Assembly (NCBI GenBank): GCA_944323425.1
Contig: CALUSL010000001.1
Coordinates: forward strand, 124,001 to 188,000
Origin: Candidatus Gastranaerophilales bacterium
GTDB lineage: Bacteria; Cyanobacteriota; Vampirovibrionia; Gastranaerophilales; Gastranaerophilaceae
Direction: 5' to 3'
Length of the DNA stretch: 64,000 bases
Made by a program: the position numbers and the translations under genes. The notes beneath the pieces were generated by a model. That model was not told the origin of the DNA. It made no database searches and saw nothing but the letters and a program-made list of their open reading frames with translations. Positions within the stretch are counted from its first letter, which is position 1; every line of letters begins with the position of its first letter. Below are positions 42,534 through 52,337 of the stretch, in pieces.

Positions 42534-42845
42534 ATGTCAAAAGAGGATAATTCAATTAGTTTCGGAATGGGACTTTTAGGCGGTATTATCGGTGGAGTTA
42601 TTGCTGGTATACTATTTGCACCCAAGTCCGGAAAAGAAACAAGAGAAGAGTTGAAAGAATTTGTTAATGATTTTGCGGAAAAACATGCACCGGAAATCAG
42701 AGAAGCAAAAAAACAAGCTCTTGAATCGCTTGATATGATGAAATACAAGCTTGAACGCCAGTATAACAAATTGAACAATCATATTAAAGCAAAACAAATG
42801 GCAAAGGCAAAAGAAAAAGAAAGTATGTCTTACGACTTTAATTAA
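42534..42845 (+). CDS. YtxH-domain protein (first copy)
   Basis: 103 residues. N-terminal membrane segment of the YtxH type (GLLGGIIGGVIAGILFAPKS) followed by the typical SGKETREELKEF and a charged helix (coiled-coil-like) to the end. YtxH proteins are small membrane-bound stress proteins of unclear action. AAGGAGA precedes the ATG. First of three co-directed genes YtxH-DUF948-YtxH with gaps of 14 and 28 bp. Confidence 0.88.
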   Translation: MSKEDNSISFGMGLLGGIIGGVIAGILFAPKSGKETREELKEFVNDFAEKHAPEIREAKKQALESLDMMKYKLERQYNKLNNHIKAKQMAKAKEKESMSYDFN

Positions 42846-42859
42846 TTTAGGAGAATTTT

Positions 42860-43219
42860 ATGACTCAGGCTGTAGCATTAGCGTTATTGATTTTAATTTT
42901 TGTAGTAATTATAGCAGTAATAGTACTTACTGTTTATATAGTCAGATTAATAATCGATATCAATAAACTAACTAACAATTTAAATGATGTCGCTATTATG
43001 GTAAAAAGAGATGTAGAACCGATAATAAAGGATGTTCAAGTTACGATTAACAAACTTAACGAACTTGCTCAGGCAGCGGACAACCAGATGTCGACGTTGA
43101 AAAAAATAATAGCAACTATAGTCGGTTTTTCAACATTGACTTTCGGCGGCATGAAAAACCTGTCAAACAGCTTTTTTAAAGGGCTGACTTCAGGGTTTAA
43201 GATGTTCAGCAAAAGATAA
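42860..43219 (+). CDS. DUF948-type membrane protein
   Basis: 119 residues. One N-terminal membrane helix (VALALLILIFVVIIAVIVLT), then a helix with heptads (LTNNLNDVAIMVKRDVEPII) matching the DUF948 family often found beside YtxH genes. A second weaker hydrophobic part near 85-100 (IIATIVGFSTLTFGG). TTAGGAGAA is the ribosome site. Function unknown; likely works with the YtxH pair at the membrane. Confidence 0.8.
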   Translation: MTQAVALALLILIFVVIIAVIVLTVYIVRLIIDINKLTNNLNDVAIMVKRDVEPIIKDVQVTINKLNELAQAADNQMSTLKKIIATIVGFSTLTFGGMKNLSNSFFKGLTSGFKMFSKR

Positions 43220-43247
43220 TAACAATAGATAAATTAAGGAGAAAATT

Positions 43248-43508
43248 ATGTCAGCAGGAAAATTTTTAGCAGGTTTTGTAGTAGGCGGTGTTGTAGGCAG
43301 CGTTATCGGATTGCTTCTTGCTCCTCAATCAGGCGAAGAAACGAGACAGCTTATTGCAAAAAATTCAAAAGATGTTTATGACAAAGCTGAAAAAACAGTA
43401 AAAGAAATCCAGTCTAAAGCCGAAGATATTGTTAGTGATATGCAGGCTAAAGGCGATGAAATTATGGAAAAAATTCAGGGTATAATTAACCAGCAAAAAC
43501 AAGTGTAA
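43248..43508 (+). CDS. YtxH-domain protein (second copy)
   Basis: 86 residues. SAGKFLAGFVVGGVVGSVIG then LLLAPQSGEETRQLIAK: the same layout as the gene at 42534 (membrane helix, LFAPxSGxETR), so the two are paralogues flanking the DUF948 gene. The rest is a charged amphipathic helix (KAEKTVKEIQSKAEDIVSDM). Operon ends with a terminator 20 bp on. Confidence 0.88.
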   Translation: MSAGKFLAGFVVGGVVGSVIGLLLAPQSGEETRQLIAKNSKDVYDKAEKTVKEIQSKAEDIVSDMQAKGDEIMEKIQGIINQQKQV

Positions 43509-43525
43509 ACACTTATAACATTTCT

Positions 43526-43556
43526 AAAAAACCGGCAATATACATGCCGGTTTTTT
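43526..43556. terminator. Terminator of the YtxH operon
   Basis: AAAAAACCGGCA / TGCCGGTTTTTT, 12-bp perfect stem, 7-base loop; placed between converging genes and overlapping the stop of the ART-like gene. Confidence 0.92.
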
Positions 43557-44247
43557 ATTGTTTTCGCCATGATTCATCGGGCAGTATGTATTTCAGCATT
43601 AAATGTACATGTCCATTTTCATCCATTTTTCTTTCTGTGCATAAAAATTTTGATGCCCTTGGAAATACGCATTCATTACCGGGTGGCATTTTCCCATTTT
43701 GTATACTGTCTGTCAAAGAGACTCTGGCACCTTTGGGTACATAGATTTCATAGATTATTCCGTTTTTATCTGACAGAAAACATTTAGCATAGTTTATATC
43801 AGAAGCGCTGTATGCATATTCCGGCATATAGATAATATCACCGGGTTTTGTATTGTATTTTTTCAGATAAAGTTTATATTCGGAAAAGAAATCCGGTTTT
43901 TCTCCGATGCATCTGTATACGGTAAGAGGTTCGCTAATTGGTTTGAGTCTTTTAAAATCAATATCACTTTCTGTTATAACCTCTTTTACTGTTTTGTTAA
44001 GCAGTAACGTATTAGGTGTCGTAAATTTTTCAGGAGTGCCGCCTTGAATAAGGAGATGGTTAAAAGCATTAAAACGACCGTGATAAGGGACTTTAGAATT
44101 GTATAAATCTTTTACGGCGCCGTCCGCAAATTCGTCTTTCCACATTTCCTGACAAAATAAGATTTTTTTGGGTTGATGTATTACTTGAGGCTTTTGGGGG
44201 ATTATTTTCGAATGAAATATTTTGTATAAATTAAAGGGTATTTTCAT
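43555..44247 (-). CDS. ADP-ribosyltransferase-like protein (ART exoenzyme fold)
   Basis: About 230 residues from MKIPFNLYKIF (AAGGAG 6 bp upstream; a GTG/ATG start 24 bp earlier is less likely). The second half matches the ADP-ribosyl exotoxin fold: EPLTVYRCIG with the NAD-binding Arg, PGDIIYMPEYAYSASDIN with a Ser-x-Ser in place of STS, IYEIYVPKGARV, and GNECVFPRASKFL, where the catalytic Glu of ExE is present but the first Glu is Gly. The first 90 residues are helical, as in C3/Vip2-type enzymes. Mono-ADP-ribosylation of a protein or glycohydrolase activity are possible. No signal peptide; no immunity gene visible. Confidence 0.75.
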   Translation of the reverse strand: MKIPFNLYKIFHSKIIPQKPQVIHQPKKILFCQEMWKDEFADGAVKDLYNSKVPYHGRFNAFNHLLIQGGTPEKFTTPNTLLLNKTVKEVITESDIDFKRLKPISEPLTVYRCIGEKPDFFSEYKLYLKKYNTKPGDIIYMPEYAYSASDINYAKCFLSDKNGIIYEIYVPKGARVSLTDSIQNGKMPPGNECVFPRASKFLCTERKMDENGHVHLMLKYILPDESWRKQ

Positions 44248-44304
44248 TTTATCTCCTTTTGCTTCACACAAAACAAGTCAAACAAAAAAATTGCCTGCAA
44301 TTTT

Positions 44305-47133
44305 TTATTGAAGAAACGGTCTTAAATATTTGCCTGTATAAGATTCTTTGCAGTTTACTATTTCTTCCGGGGTTCCTTCAAATACAATATTTCCACCCAT
44401 ATCCCCGCCTTCGGGTCCAAGATCTATTATATGATCTGCTATTTTTATCAAATCCAGATTATGTTCAATAATAAGAATTGTATTACCGTTATCAGCGAGT
44501 TTGTTAATTATCTTTATAAGTTTATCCAAATCATACCAGTGCAGTCCGACTGATGGCTCATCTAGGAGATAAAGGGTTTTACCTGTTGCTTTTTTGTTAA
44601 GCTCGGACGCCAGTTTTATACGCTGAGCTTCTCCTCCTGAAAGAGTTGTTGCGCTCTGTCCCAATTTTATATATCCGAGTCCGACATCATAAAGTGTTTT
44701 TAGACGGTCTTTTATTTTGGGGATATTTTCAAAAAAGACATAAGCTTCAGCAACAGTCATATTTAAAACATCAGAAATAGTTGCTCCCTTGTATTTAACT
44801 TCGAGTGTTTCTCTATTGTATCTTTTGCCCTTGCAGACATCGCATTTTACATATACATCAGATAGAAAATTCATTTCAATTTTAATAACGCCGTCTCCCT
44901 TGCAAGCTTCACAACGGCCTCCTTTGACGTTAAAACTGAAACGTCCTGCTTTATATCCTCTCATTTTGGATTCATTTGTTTGTGCATATAGTTCTCTGAT
45001 GTGCGTAAATACATCCGTATATGTTGCCGGATTTGAACGTGGAGTACGTCCTATTGGTGATTGGTCAATATCAATGATTTTGTCAATATGTTCAAATCCG
45101 AGAATTTCGTCAATGCCCTGCGGTTTAGGCTTGTTACCACGGAGTTTGTGTATTGCGTATTCCTGTATCAAGTCCATCATTAATGTTGATTTTCCGGAAC
45201 CGGATACTCCTGTTATAGCTACTATTTTGCCCAAAGGAATGTCAAGTGAAATATTTTTAAGGTTGTTTAGATGCGCATTTTTTATGTGTAAAAACTCGCC
45301 GTTACCTTTCCTTCTTACCTGCGGTACAGGAATTTTTCTCTCTCCGCTCAAATACTTTCCGGTTATAGATTCTTTTGAGTTTATTATATCCTCCATTGTC
45401 CCCTTTGCGACAATCCTGCCTCCGTGTACTCCTGCTCTCGGACCTATATCTACAATGTAGTCTGCACTACGCATTGTATCTTCATCATGTTCGACCACAA
45501 TAAGTGTATTGCCAAGATTTCTGAGTTTTAAAAGTGTTTGAATGAGACGGTCATTATCTCTCTGATGCAGCCCTATTGATGGCTCATCCAGAACATACAA
45601 TACACCAGAAAGTCCGCTTCCAATCTGAGTAGCAAGCCTTATTCTCTGTGCTTCGCCGCCGGAGAGGGTCCCTGCCATACGCGCAAGGTCAAGATAACCC
45701 AGACCAACATCTAACATAAATTTTAGTCTTGCTCTTATTTCTTCAAGCACCTGTTTTGCTATTTGCATCTCATAGTCGCTGAGTTCCAGATACAAATCAG
45801 AAATAAAAGAAAAACTTTCTGTAATGGGCATTTTGCAAAATTCATATATGTTCTTGTCTTTTATTGTGACAGCCAGCGCAAATGGTTTTAATCTGGCACC
45901 ATTGCAGTCTTTACAGGGAGTTGTGACCATATATTTTTGTATTTCTTCTCGCCAGTATTCACCGGATGCGTCGTTGTATCTCTTTTCAAGAAACGGTATT
46001 ACTCCGCAAAATTTAGTCTTTCTTGTTTCATACATGTGAGTGCCAAAACGCTGTACTCTTATTTTTAAAAGCTCATTACCGCTGCCATACAATATGATAT
46101 TCTGTTCCTTTTCTGATAATTCTTCAAAAGGTTTGTCCATATCTATGCCGTAATGACGGGCAACGGATTCTATGAGATCATTATAATAGGATGTTGTTGC
46201 TTTACTCCACGGGTATATAGCACCCTGCTTTAAAGATTTTTTCTTATCTGGAACAATTAAATCAGGATCAATGACAAAATCTGCGCCGAGTCCGGAGCAG
46301 GTAGGACAAGCCCCGTATGGATTGTTAAAACTAAATATTCTGGGGGCAAGTTCTTCAAAACTTAAACCGCATTTTGCGCAAGCAAGCTTTTCTGAAAAAA
46401 TAAGCTCTTTTTCGCCGTTGACATCAACGGCCATTAATCCTCCTGCTTTTTGCAATGCTGTTTGTGCACTATCCGCGAGTCTTGACTTGGCTGATTCTTT
46501 AATAACTATTCTGTCAACAACAACATCAATTGTATGCTTCTGGGTCTTTTTTAGTTCTATATCGTCTTCATCGAGGTTATATATAGTTCCGTCTATACGT
46601 ACTCTAATAAAACCTTCCTGTTTTAATTCATTTAATACAGATGCGAACTCTCCTTTTTGTCCTCTGACGATGGGAGCGATGACCTGAATTTTTGAACCTT
46701 CGGGAAGGGACATTATTTTGTCGACTATTTCATCAATACTCTGTGGTTTTATTTCATCACCGCATTGAGGGCAATGCGGTACACCGATTCTGGCATAGAG
46801 AAGTCTTAGATAATCATATATTTCCGTGACCGTTCCGACAGTTGAGCGCGGATTATTAGATGTTGATTTCTGGTCAATAGAAATAGCCGGTGAAAGCCCT
46901 TCTATACTTTCGACATCCGGTTTGTCCATCTGCCCGAGAAACTGGCGGGCGTAAGTTGAAAGACTCTCTACATAGCGTCTTTGTCCTTCTGCAAATATTG
47001 TATCAAACGCAAGAGAACTTTTGCCGGAGCCTGATACACCGGTAAATACAATAAGTTCGTTTTTCGGCAGCTCTAAATCTACATTTTTTAGATTATGTTG
47101 ATTTACACCTTTAATTATTATTTTATCATTCAT
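44305..47133 (-). CDS. uvrA: UvrABC system protein A
   Basis: 942 residues, usual length. Two ABC ATPase halves: Walker [21 protein letters not shown] and [15 protein letters not shown], signatures [19 protein letters not shown] and [16 protein letters not shown], Walker [15 protein letters not shown] and [14 protein letters not shown]. Zinc modules [16 protein letters not shown]...CPTCSGLG and CEACKGDG...CDVCKGKRY. Scans DNA for bulky damage with UvrB. Alone in its direction. Confidence 0.98.
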   Translation of the reverse strand: MNDKIIIKGVNQHNLKNVDLELPKNELIVFTGVSGSGKSSLAFDTIFAEGQRRYVESLSTYARQFLGQMDKPDVESIEGLSPAISIDQKSTSNNPRSTVGTVTEIYDYLRLLYARIGVPHCPQCGDEIKPQSIDEIVDKIMSLPEGSKIQVIAPIVRGQKGEFASVLNELKQEGFIRVRIDGTIYNLDEDDIELKKTQKHTIDVVVDRIVIKESAKSRLADSAQTALQKAGGLMAVDVNGEKELIFSEKLACAKCGLSFEELAPRIFSFNNPYGACPTCSGLGADFVIDPDLIVPDKKKSLKQGAIYPWSKATTSYYNDLIESVARHYGIDMDKPFEELSEKEQNIILYGSGNELLKIRVQRFGTHMYETRKTKFCGVIPFLEKRYNDASGEYWREEIQKYMVTTPCKDCNGARLKPFALAVTIKDKNIYEFCKMPITESFSFISDLYLELSDYEMQIAKQVLEEIRARLKFMLDVGLGYLDLARMAGTLSGGEAQRIRLATQIGSGLSGVLYVLDEPSIGLHQRDNDRLIQTLLKLRNLGNTLIVVEHDEDTMRSADYIVDIGPRAGVHGGRIVAKGTMEDIINSKESITGKYLSGERKIPVPQVRRKGNGEFLHIKNAHLNNLKNISLDIPLGKIVAITGVSGSGKSTLMMDLIQEYAIHKLRGNKPKPQGIDEILGFEHIDKIIDIDQSPIGRTPRSNPATYTDVFTHIRELYAQTNESKMRGYKAGRFSFNVKGGRCEACKGDGVIKIEMNFLSDVYVKCDVCKGKRYNRETLEVKYKGATISDVLNMTVAEAYVFFENIPKIKDRLKTLYDVGLGYIKLGQSATTLSGGEAQRIKLASELNKKATGKTLYLLDEPSVGLHWYDLDKLIKIINKLADNGNTILIIEHNLDLIKIADHIIDLGPEGGDMGGNIVFEGTPEEIVNCKESYTGKYLRPFLQ

Positions 47134-47508
47134 AATTTTGCTATCGCCCGTGTTTAGTCGACATTATACATGGGGACTATCCTCAGCAAATATTATTCCA
47201 CAACAAAAATTCATATTCAATTATAATGTCATTTAGTTTATTTGTATGAAATAATTATTTCTATTCCAAAACGGAACAATCATTATCAGACGAAAAACAG
47301 GAAAAGAATTTGTTTTGTCAATTTTTGTTGCTATTCTTGTAATAGCGCTTTCTTTAAGAATTTTATTTAGGATTAAAATCTTGTCAGACAGTTGATTTCG
47401 CTAATCGTGAATTATTACTACATGTAAAGTAAAATATCGTGATTTATTCATAATTTTTTGAAAAATTTGTTATAATGTGAAACATATTAAGATTAATGGA
47501 GACGCTAT
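47134..47508. other. Intergenic region between uvrA and rpsA
   Basis: 375 bp, AT-rich, with divergent promoters expected. Apart from the extended -10 of rpsA I see no gene. The frame near 47320 (SFVAILVIALSLRILFRIK-like) is hydrophobic and without a start, possibly a relic. Confidence 0.5.
47468..47476 (+). promoter_or_regulatory. Extended -10 promoter of rpsA
   Basis: TG-T-TATAAT (TGTTATAAT within TTTGTTATAATG), 33 bp before the ATG. -35 region weak. Confidence 0.7.
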
Positions 47509-48555
47509 ATGACAAAGTTTTTAACCGATGAAGAGTTCGATGCGCTAATTGCCAAGTACGATTACAAGTTTCAAAAAGGCGATTTAGTTAGAGGAATGGT
47601 GTGTGGCTATGATTCAGACGGCGTTATTGTTGATATTGGTGCAAAAACATCAGCATACTGTCCGTTGAGAGAAGCTAGAATTGACAATAGCGAACCGGTA
47701 GAAAACGTGCTCAAAAAAAATGAAGTTTATGAGTTCCTTATTATAAAAGAAGAAGACTCTGAAGGACGATTTATGCTTTCTTATAAGAAAGTTGCCCTTG
47801 CTTATGCTTGGAAGGAACTCGAAGAACTAAAAGCACAGGATGCAACAGTTGAAGGCACTGTCGCAGCAGTTGTCCGTGGAGGTGTTCTTGTTGACGTAAA
47901 AGGTGTTAGAGGCTTTATACCCTCAAGCCATCTGCGCGCGAAAGATATTGACAATATCATAGGTCAGACTATTGAGATGAAAATTCTTACACTTGATTCT
48001 CACCAGAACAACTTTATTCTTTCAAATAAAAAGGTATACACCGACTCTGCAGATGAAAGCAAAGAAGCAATGTTCAGTAAACTCGAGGTCGGACAGGTTG
48101 TAAAGGGTGAAGTAGTACGCATTACCGATTTCGGTGCATTTATTGATATTGGCGGAATGGATGGTTTGTTGCCGCTTTCTCAAATGTCTTGGCGTTGGGT
48201 TGATCATCCGTCAGATATATTGAAAATTGCAGATACAATAAATGTTGAAATAATCGGTATTGACAATGACAAACAGAGAGTTAGTCTTAGTCTAAAAAAT
48301 CTCGAGGCTGATCCCTGGAATGAAGCTAAAGATAAACTGAAAGAAGGAGATAAGGTCGAAGGACTTGTCACCAGAATTAAAAACTTTGGTGCTTTTGTAG
48401 AAGTATTCCCCGGGGTAGAAGCTCTGCTTCCAATGAATGAGCTCTCTGAATATCAAAGCAATAAGGGTGTTGTTATTAATGTAGGCGATAAAGTAAATAC
48501 AACTATTATCAAATTCCAACCTGAAGACAGAAGAATCAGTCTCAGCTTAGAATAA
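47509..48555 (+). CDS. rpsA: 30S ribosomal protein S1
   Basis: 348 residues with four S1 (OB-fold) repeats: GDLVRGMVCGYDSDGVIVDI, ATVEGTVAAVVRGGVLVDVK, GQVVKGEVVRITDFGAFIDI and GDKVEGLVTRIKNFGAFVEV, each followed by G-LLP/IP-S turns. A four-repeat S1 matches the short cyanobacterial form rather than the six-repeat form of E. coli. Binds mRNA at the 30S subunit for initiation. ATGGAGACGCTAT carries the ribosome site. Confidence 0.93.
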   Translation: MTKFLTDEEFDALIAKYDYKFQKGDLVRGMVCGYDSDGVIVDIGAKTSAYCPLREARIDNSEPVENVLKKNEVYEFLIIKEEDSEGRFMLSYKKVALAYAWKELEELKAQDATVEGTVAAVVRGGVLVDVKGVRGFIPSSHLRAKDIDNIIGQTIEMKILTLDSHQNNFILSNKKVYTDSADESKEAMFSKLEVGQVVKGEVVRITDFGAFIDIGGMDGLLPLSQMSWRWVDHPSDILKIADTINVEIIGIDNDKQRVSLSLKNLEADPWNEAKDKLKEGDKVEGLVTRIKNFGAFVEVFPGVEALLPMNELSEYQSNKGVVINVGDKVNTTIIKFQPEDRRISLSLE

Positions 48556-48580
48556 AATATTTCTGCATTTTTTATAAAAG

Positions 48581-48608
48581 AAAAGCTGCATTATGTTGCA
48601 GCTTTTTT
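48581..48608 (+). terminator. Terminator after rpsA
   Basis: AAAAGCTGCA-TTATGT-TGCAGCTTTTTT, 25 bp after the stop codon and just ahead of the converging DJ-1 gene. Confidence 0.9.
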
Positions 48609-48619
48609 GCTGCTTCTTG

Positions 48620-49300
48620 TTATTGCCGTGACAGTTTTGTTATTACTGCTTCTGCTATTTTCAGTGCAGAATTTTGGTTCTGTCCGGTTATTATATTTTT
48701 GTCTACCTCTACATGCTCGGCCCACGGTTTTTCTTCAACAAACTCAGCTCCGAGCTTTTCTAATCTGTCCTGAAGTGAGAATGGCATAAATTCATCTTTT
48801 TTGACAATATGTTCTTCTTTGTTTGTGAAAGAAGTTATGACTCTGTTTTTTAAAATAGATTCTCCGTCAGGAGTTTTTGCCTGAATAAGCCCTGCTGGTC
48901 CGTGGCATACAGCTGCTATGATTTTATGCTTTTCATAAAAAAATTCAACAGCGTTTTTAACACTTTCATCAACTGCTATATCAAACATTGGTCCATGCCC
49001 TCCGGGGAAGAATATTACGTCAAATTCATCGAGATTTACATCTGATAATTTTTTTGTGTCATCGAGATGTTTTTTTGTTTTATCCCATTCCATGGGGTTT
49101 GAGCATGAATAACTTTCCGGATCTACAGGAGAAATTCCTCCTTTCGGGCTTGCCACAGTAATGTCATATCCGGTTGCTTCAAATGTAAGATATGGTACGG
49201 CAAACTCCTCAAAATAAACGCCTGTTGGGATTTCGTCATTTATTTGAGAAGAGTTAGTTGTAACCATCAGTATTTTTTTCTTCTTTTCATCTTTATGCAT
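48620..49300 (-). CDS. DJ-1/PfpI-family protein (glutamine-amidotransferase-like)
   Basis: 226 residues from MHKDEKKKK (AAGGAG 8 bp upstream; an earlier ATG at 49321 exists). Contains the nucleophile elbow AAVCHGPAGL with Cys, YDITVASPKGGISPVDPESY and FFPGGHGPMFDI (GGHG-type acid site), as in the Hsp31-like or ThiJ proteins of the group with SxDPxS. These act as glyoxalase III/deglycases or have unknown function. Ends GQNQNSALKIAEAV. Alone between rpsA and the MATE gene. Confidence 0.9.
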   Translation of the reverse strand: MHKDEKKKKILMVTTNSSQINDEIPTGVYFEEFAVPYLTFEATGYDITVASPKGGISPVDPESYSCSNPMEWDKTKKHLDDTKKLSDVNLDEFDVIFFPGGHGPMFDIAVDESVKNAVEFFYEKHKIIAAVCHGPAGLIQAKTPDGESILKNRVITSFTNKEEHIVKKDEFMPFSLQDRLEKLGAEFVEEKPWAEHVEVDKNIITGQNQNSALKIAEAVITKLSRQ

Positions 49301-49505
49301 AACATTCTCCTTTTTGCTCATATTAAATTTATTAATCTATTTTTGCATTGGTAACGTATTGTTATAATTGGTTAATTTTGTGCCCTATTTTTGTTGAAGA
49401 ATATTCAATATTGATTTAATCTGTTTATGAAATTACTGCCGAATCAAAAAAATAAAATGAATTGACTGCACAATCTGAACAACCAGAATATGCAAAAAAT
49501 TTAGT

Positions 49506-50909
49506 GTGACGGAAAAACAGAATATGGAAAAGGGAAAAGATTCAACAAAAACGTCAAATAGTTATGTGTTTAAAATGTCGGTACCGATTTTTATTGAGCT
49601 TTTGCTGCAAATGCTTGTCGGAAATGTTGACCAGATTTTGATAAGTCATTACTCCCAAAACTCGGTAGCTGCAATCGGTAATGCCAATCAGATTTTGAAT
49701 ATTGTAATTATTGTATTGAGCGTAATGAGTGTTTCTACAACAGTCCTTATTTCCCGGTATCTCGGTGCAAACGACCGGCAAAAAATTTCAGAGGTGTGTA
49801 ATACAGCAATGTACATGCTTGGAATCGTAAGTATTATAATTACGGCTGTTTTGTTCCTGTTCTGTGATGAAATTTTGACTCTGATGAAGGTTCCGGCATT
49901 GATTTTTGAGGAAACGTCTCATTTCTTGTTGATTGTCGGGGCCTTTGTGATTGTGCAGGGGCTTTATATGACTTTTGCAGCGGCGCTTAGAAGTTATTCG
50001 TTAATGAAGGATGTAATGATAGTCGCTGTTATTATGAATATAGTGAATATTATAGGCAATATCATTTTGATAGACGGGCTTTTGGGCTTTCCTGAACTTG
50101 GTATTATCGGTTCTGCTATTTCCACCAGTCTGAGTAGATGTCTGGGGTTGGCGCTTGTTGTATATTTGTTTTACAAAAAAACTGATGCAAGACTATCTTT
50201 AAAATATGTAAAACCTTTTCCCTTTAAAACAATGAAGAATCTTCTTCATATAGGTCTGCCATCCGGTCTTGAAGAAATGTCGTACAATCTTTCACAGGTT
50301 GTAATTATGACTTTTGTAAATATGTTCGGTACATACGTAATTACTACAAAAGTTTATTGTTCTATGTTTGCAAACGTTGCATATATATATTCAATTGCAA
50401 TTGCTCAGGCTTCACAGATTGTTGTCTCCTATTTAATAGGTGCATGCAGATTAAAACAGGCTAACAACAGGGTCTGGCCGACGCTGTGGATTTCTATGTC
50501 TATATCGTTGACAATGACTCTCGTATTGTATTTGAACAGTGATTTACTGTTTGGAATATTTACTCACAATCCTGAAATTCTTAGTCTTGGGAAAAAAATT
50601 CTTTTTGTCGAATTTTTTCTTGAAATCGGACGTTCTATTAATATTGTAATGGTCAGATGTCTTATAGCTGTAGAAGATGTAAAATTTCCAGCGATTATGT
50701 GTGTTGGCTCTTCATGGCTTCTCGGAGTAGGGCTCGGATATATTTTTGGGGTTAAGATGGGATACGGACTTGTTGGTGTATGGGCGGCAATGGCAATGGA
50801 TGAATGCTTACGCGGGTTTGTCTTTATCTTCAGGTTTAGAAGCAGAGGATGGGCAAAAAAAGTACACAGCAAAAAACTCGAGGAACGTTCAATCCCCGTT
50901 CAGGTATAG
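49506..50909 (+). CDS. MATE-family efflux transporter
   Basis: 467 residues, about twelve hydrophobic segments in two related halves (FKMSVPIFIELLLQMLVGNV in the first, FKTMKNLLHIGLPSGLEEMS in the second). The motif VDQILISHYSQNSVAAIGNA is the MATE N-terminal signature. It exports drugs or metabolites using Na+ or H+. The start is GTG at 49506, or ATG at 49524; neither has a good ribosome site. Its end overlaps the upstream frame of the next gene. Confidence 0.9.
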   Translation: MTEKQNMEKGKDSTKTSNSYVFKMSVPIFIELLLQMLVGNVDQILISHYSQNSVAAIGNANQILNIVIIVLSVMSVSTTVLISRYLGANDRQKISEVCNTAMYMLGIVSIIITAVLFLFCDEILTLMKVPALIFEETSHFLLIVGAFVIVQGLYMTFAAALRSYSLMKDVMIVAVIMNIVNIIGNIILIDGLLGFPELGIIGSAISTSLSRCLGLALVVYLFYKKTDARLSLKYVKPFPFKTMKNLLHIGLPSGLEEMSYNLSQVVIMTFVNMFGTYVITTKVYCSMFANVAYIYSIAIAQASQIVVSYLIGACRLKQANNRVWPTLWISMSISLTMTLVLYLNSDLLFGIFTHNPEILSLGKKILFVEFFLEIGRSINIVMVRCLIAVEDVKFPAIMCVGSSWLLGVGLGYIFGVKMGYGLVGVWAAMAMDECLRGFVFIFRFRSRGWAKKVHSKKLEERSIPVQV

Positions 50910-50956
50910 AACAAACGGGCAATTTAAAATCCAGCAAATCATGTATTAATGTGGGT

Positions 50957-51973
50957 ATGCTAAAGATAATATTTTTTGATGTCGAAGATTACGAAACCGA
51001 TGTACTCAAACAAGCCTGTGAAGGTAAATATGATTACAAATTAATAAACTCGCCGCTTAATGATATGACTGATTTTTCTGAAAACATACTGAAAGCGGAC
51101 GTAATTTCCTGTTTTACCACATCAAGAGTAACAGGGAACATTCTGAAAAAGTTTTCTAATTTAAAGCTTGTTGCTTTGCGCTCGGTCGGTTTCAACCACA
51201 TAGATATAGACTACTGTAAAGAAAATGATATAGCTGTGGAAACTACCCCGAATTATGGAAACAAAAGTGTTGCCGAGTTCGCTTTCGGGTTAATGATTGA
51301 TGTCTCACGCAAGATTACTCGTGCATATAATGACCTTGCACAGGAAGTCGTAAATCCACATCTTTCCATGGGCTTTGAACTGGGTGGTAAAACCATAGGT
51401 ATCATTGGACTTGGTGCCATAGGTTCAGAGATGGCAAGACTTGCTCACGGCTTTGATATGAATATACTTGGTTTTGATATACGTGAAAATGTTGAACTTG
51501 AGGAAAAATACGGGGTTAAATACACAAACTTTGATTCTTTACTGGAAAATTCTGATGTAATCTCTCTTCATGCTCCACTGACAAAAGAGAATCACCATCT
51601 TTTTAATGAGGAAAGCATAAAGAAAATGAAACCATCTGCTGTTTTAATCAATACTGCACGAGGAGAGCTTGTTGATTCTCAGGCGCTGTATAATGCTTTG
51701 AACTCCGGGGCTATAAGCGGTGCCGGACTTGATGTTCTTGAGTTTGAGGAAAGTTTGTCAAACCCTGATTATCTTGTAGATATTGACAGGCTTTCAAACA
51801 ATTCCCTGAAAAAAACAATTCTAAATACAAGACTGCTAAAACTTGAAAATGTCATTATAACTCCTCACATGGCATACGATACAATCGAGGCCGTAACAAG
51901 AATTTTGAACACAACTATAGAAAATATAAATGCGTTTTCTGAAGGAAGAATTCAGAATAATGTAGTGAAATAA
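50957..51973 (+). CDS. D-isomer specific 2-hydroxyacid dehydrogenase (D-lactate dehydrogenase type)
   Basis: 338 residues from MLKIIFFDVEDYETD; the longer frame from 50849 overlaps the MATE gene and is not credible. NAD-binding GIIGLGAIGSEMARLAHGFD (GxGxxG), catalytic Arg/Glu/His: RSVGFNHIDID-type region, INTARGELVDS and ITPHMAYDT, where His pairs with the Glu in LDVLEFEESLS. Family members reduce pyruvate to D-lactate or related acids. The start lies 48 bp after the MATE stop. Confidence 0.88.
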   Translation: MLKIIFFDVEDYETDVLKQACEGKYDYKLINSPLNDMTDFSENILKADVISCFTTSRVTGNILKKFSNLKLVALRSVGFNHIDIDYCKENDIAVETTPNYGNKSVAEFAFGLMIDVSRKITRAYNDLAQEVVNPHLSMGFELGGKTIGIIGLGAIGSEMARLAHGFDMNILGFDIRENVELEEKYGVKYTNFDSLLENSDVISLHAPLTKENHHLFNEESIKKMKPSAVLINTARGELVDSQALYNALNSGAISGAGLDVLEFEESLSNPDYLVDIDRLSNNSLKKTILNTRLLKLENVIITPHMAYDTIEAVTRILNTTIENINAFSEGRIQNNVVK

Positions 51974-52059
51974 TTTGTTACAAAAGAACAGGCAATTTTT
52001 CATGTGCTCTTGTTTTCATGGGTGTAGCGGAAATAGAAAAAAAGAGGTAATATGTAAGT

Positions 52060-52227
52060 ATGAAAAAAGTCGTTGATTTAACAGAACATCTTGAACAAAA
52101 AGCAGAACCCCGCGCATATAGAACGGCTTGCCCCTCTTATGCAACGAATCCTGTTTATCAGAAAATGGCAAAGTTTATTAATTCAAAACTCAGTGAAAAA
52201 TTTGATGTAAACGATTTGTTCAGATAA
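52060..52227 (+). CDS. Small protein of 55 residues, unknown
   Basis: Too short for standard gene calls. Reads MKKVVDLTEHLEQKAEPRAY, then RTACPSYATNPVYQKMAKFI and NSKLSEKFDVNDLFR. Protein-like composition, with a soluble amphipathic helix at the end. GAGGT lies 12 bp before the ATG. No family recognised. Confidence 0.45.
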   Translation: MKKVVDLTEHLEQKAEPRAYRTACPSYATNPVYQKMAKFINSKLSEKFDVNDLFR

Positions 52228-52261
52228 GAAGTTTTGCTTTTACAGGATGAATGATTTCAAT

Positions 52262-52291
52262 ACAGGCATGTTTTTTATAAAACATGCCTGT
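52262..52291. terminator. Hairpin, possible terminator
   Basis: ACAGGCATGTTTT / AAAACATGCCTGT, 13-bp perfect stem, 35 bp after the small gene; the following bases (TATGTTGT) are only moderately T-rich. Confidence 0.55.
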
Positions 52292-52337
52292 TATGTTGTA
52301 AAATAAAAAGAAGAAAATAGTTTGAGAAAAAACAGAT

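Noticed and set aside
50849-50956. N-terminal extension of the hydroxyacid dehydrogenase
   Set aside because: It overlaps the MATE gene in another frame; the domain starts at MLKIIFFD at 50957.
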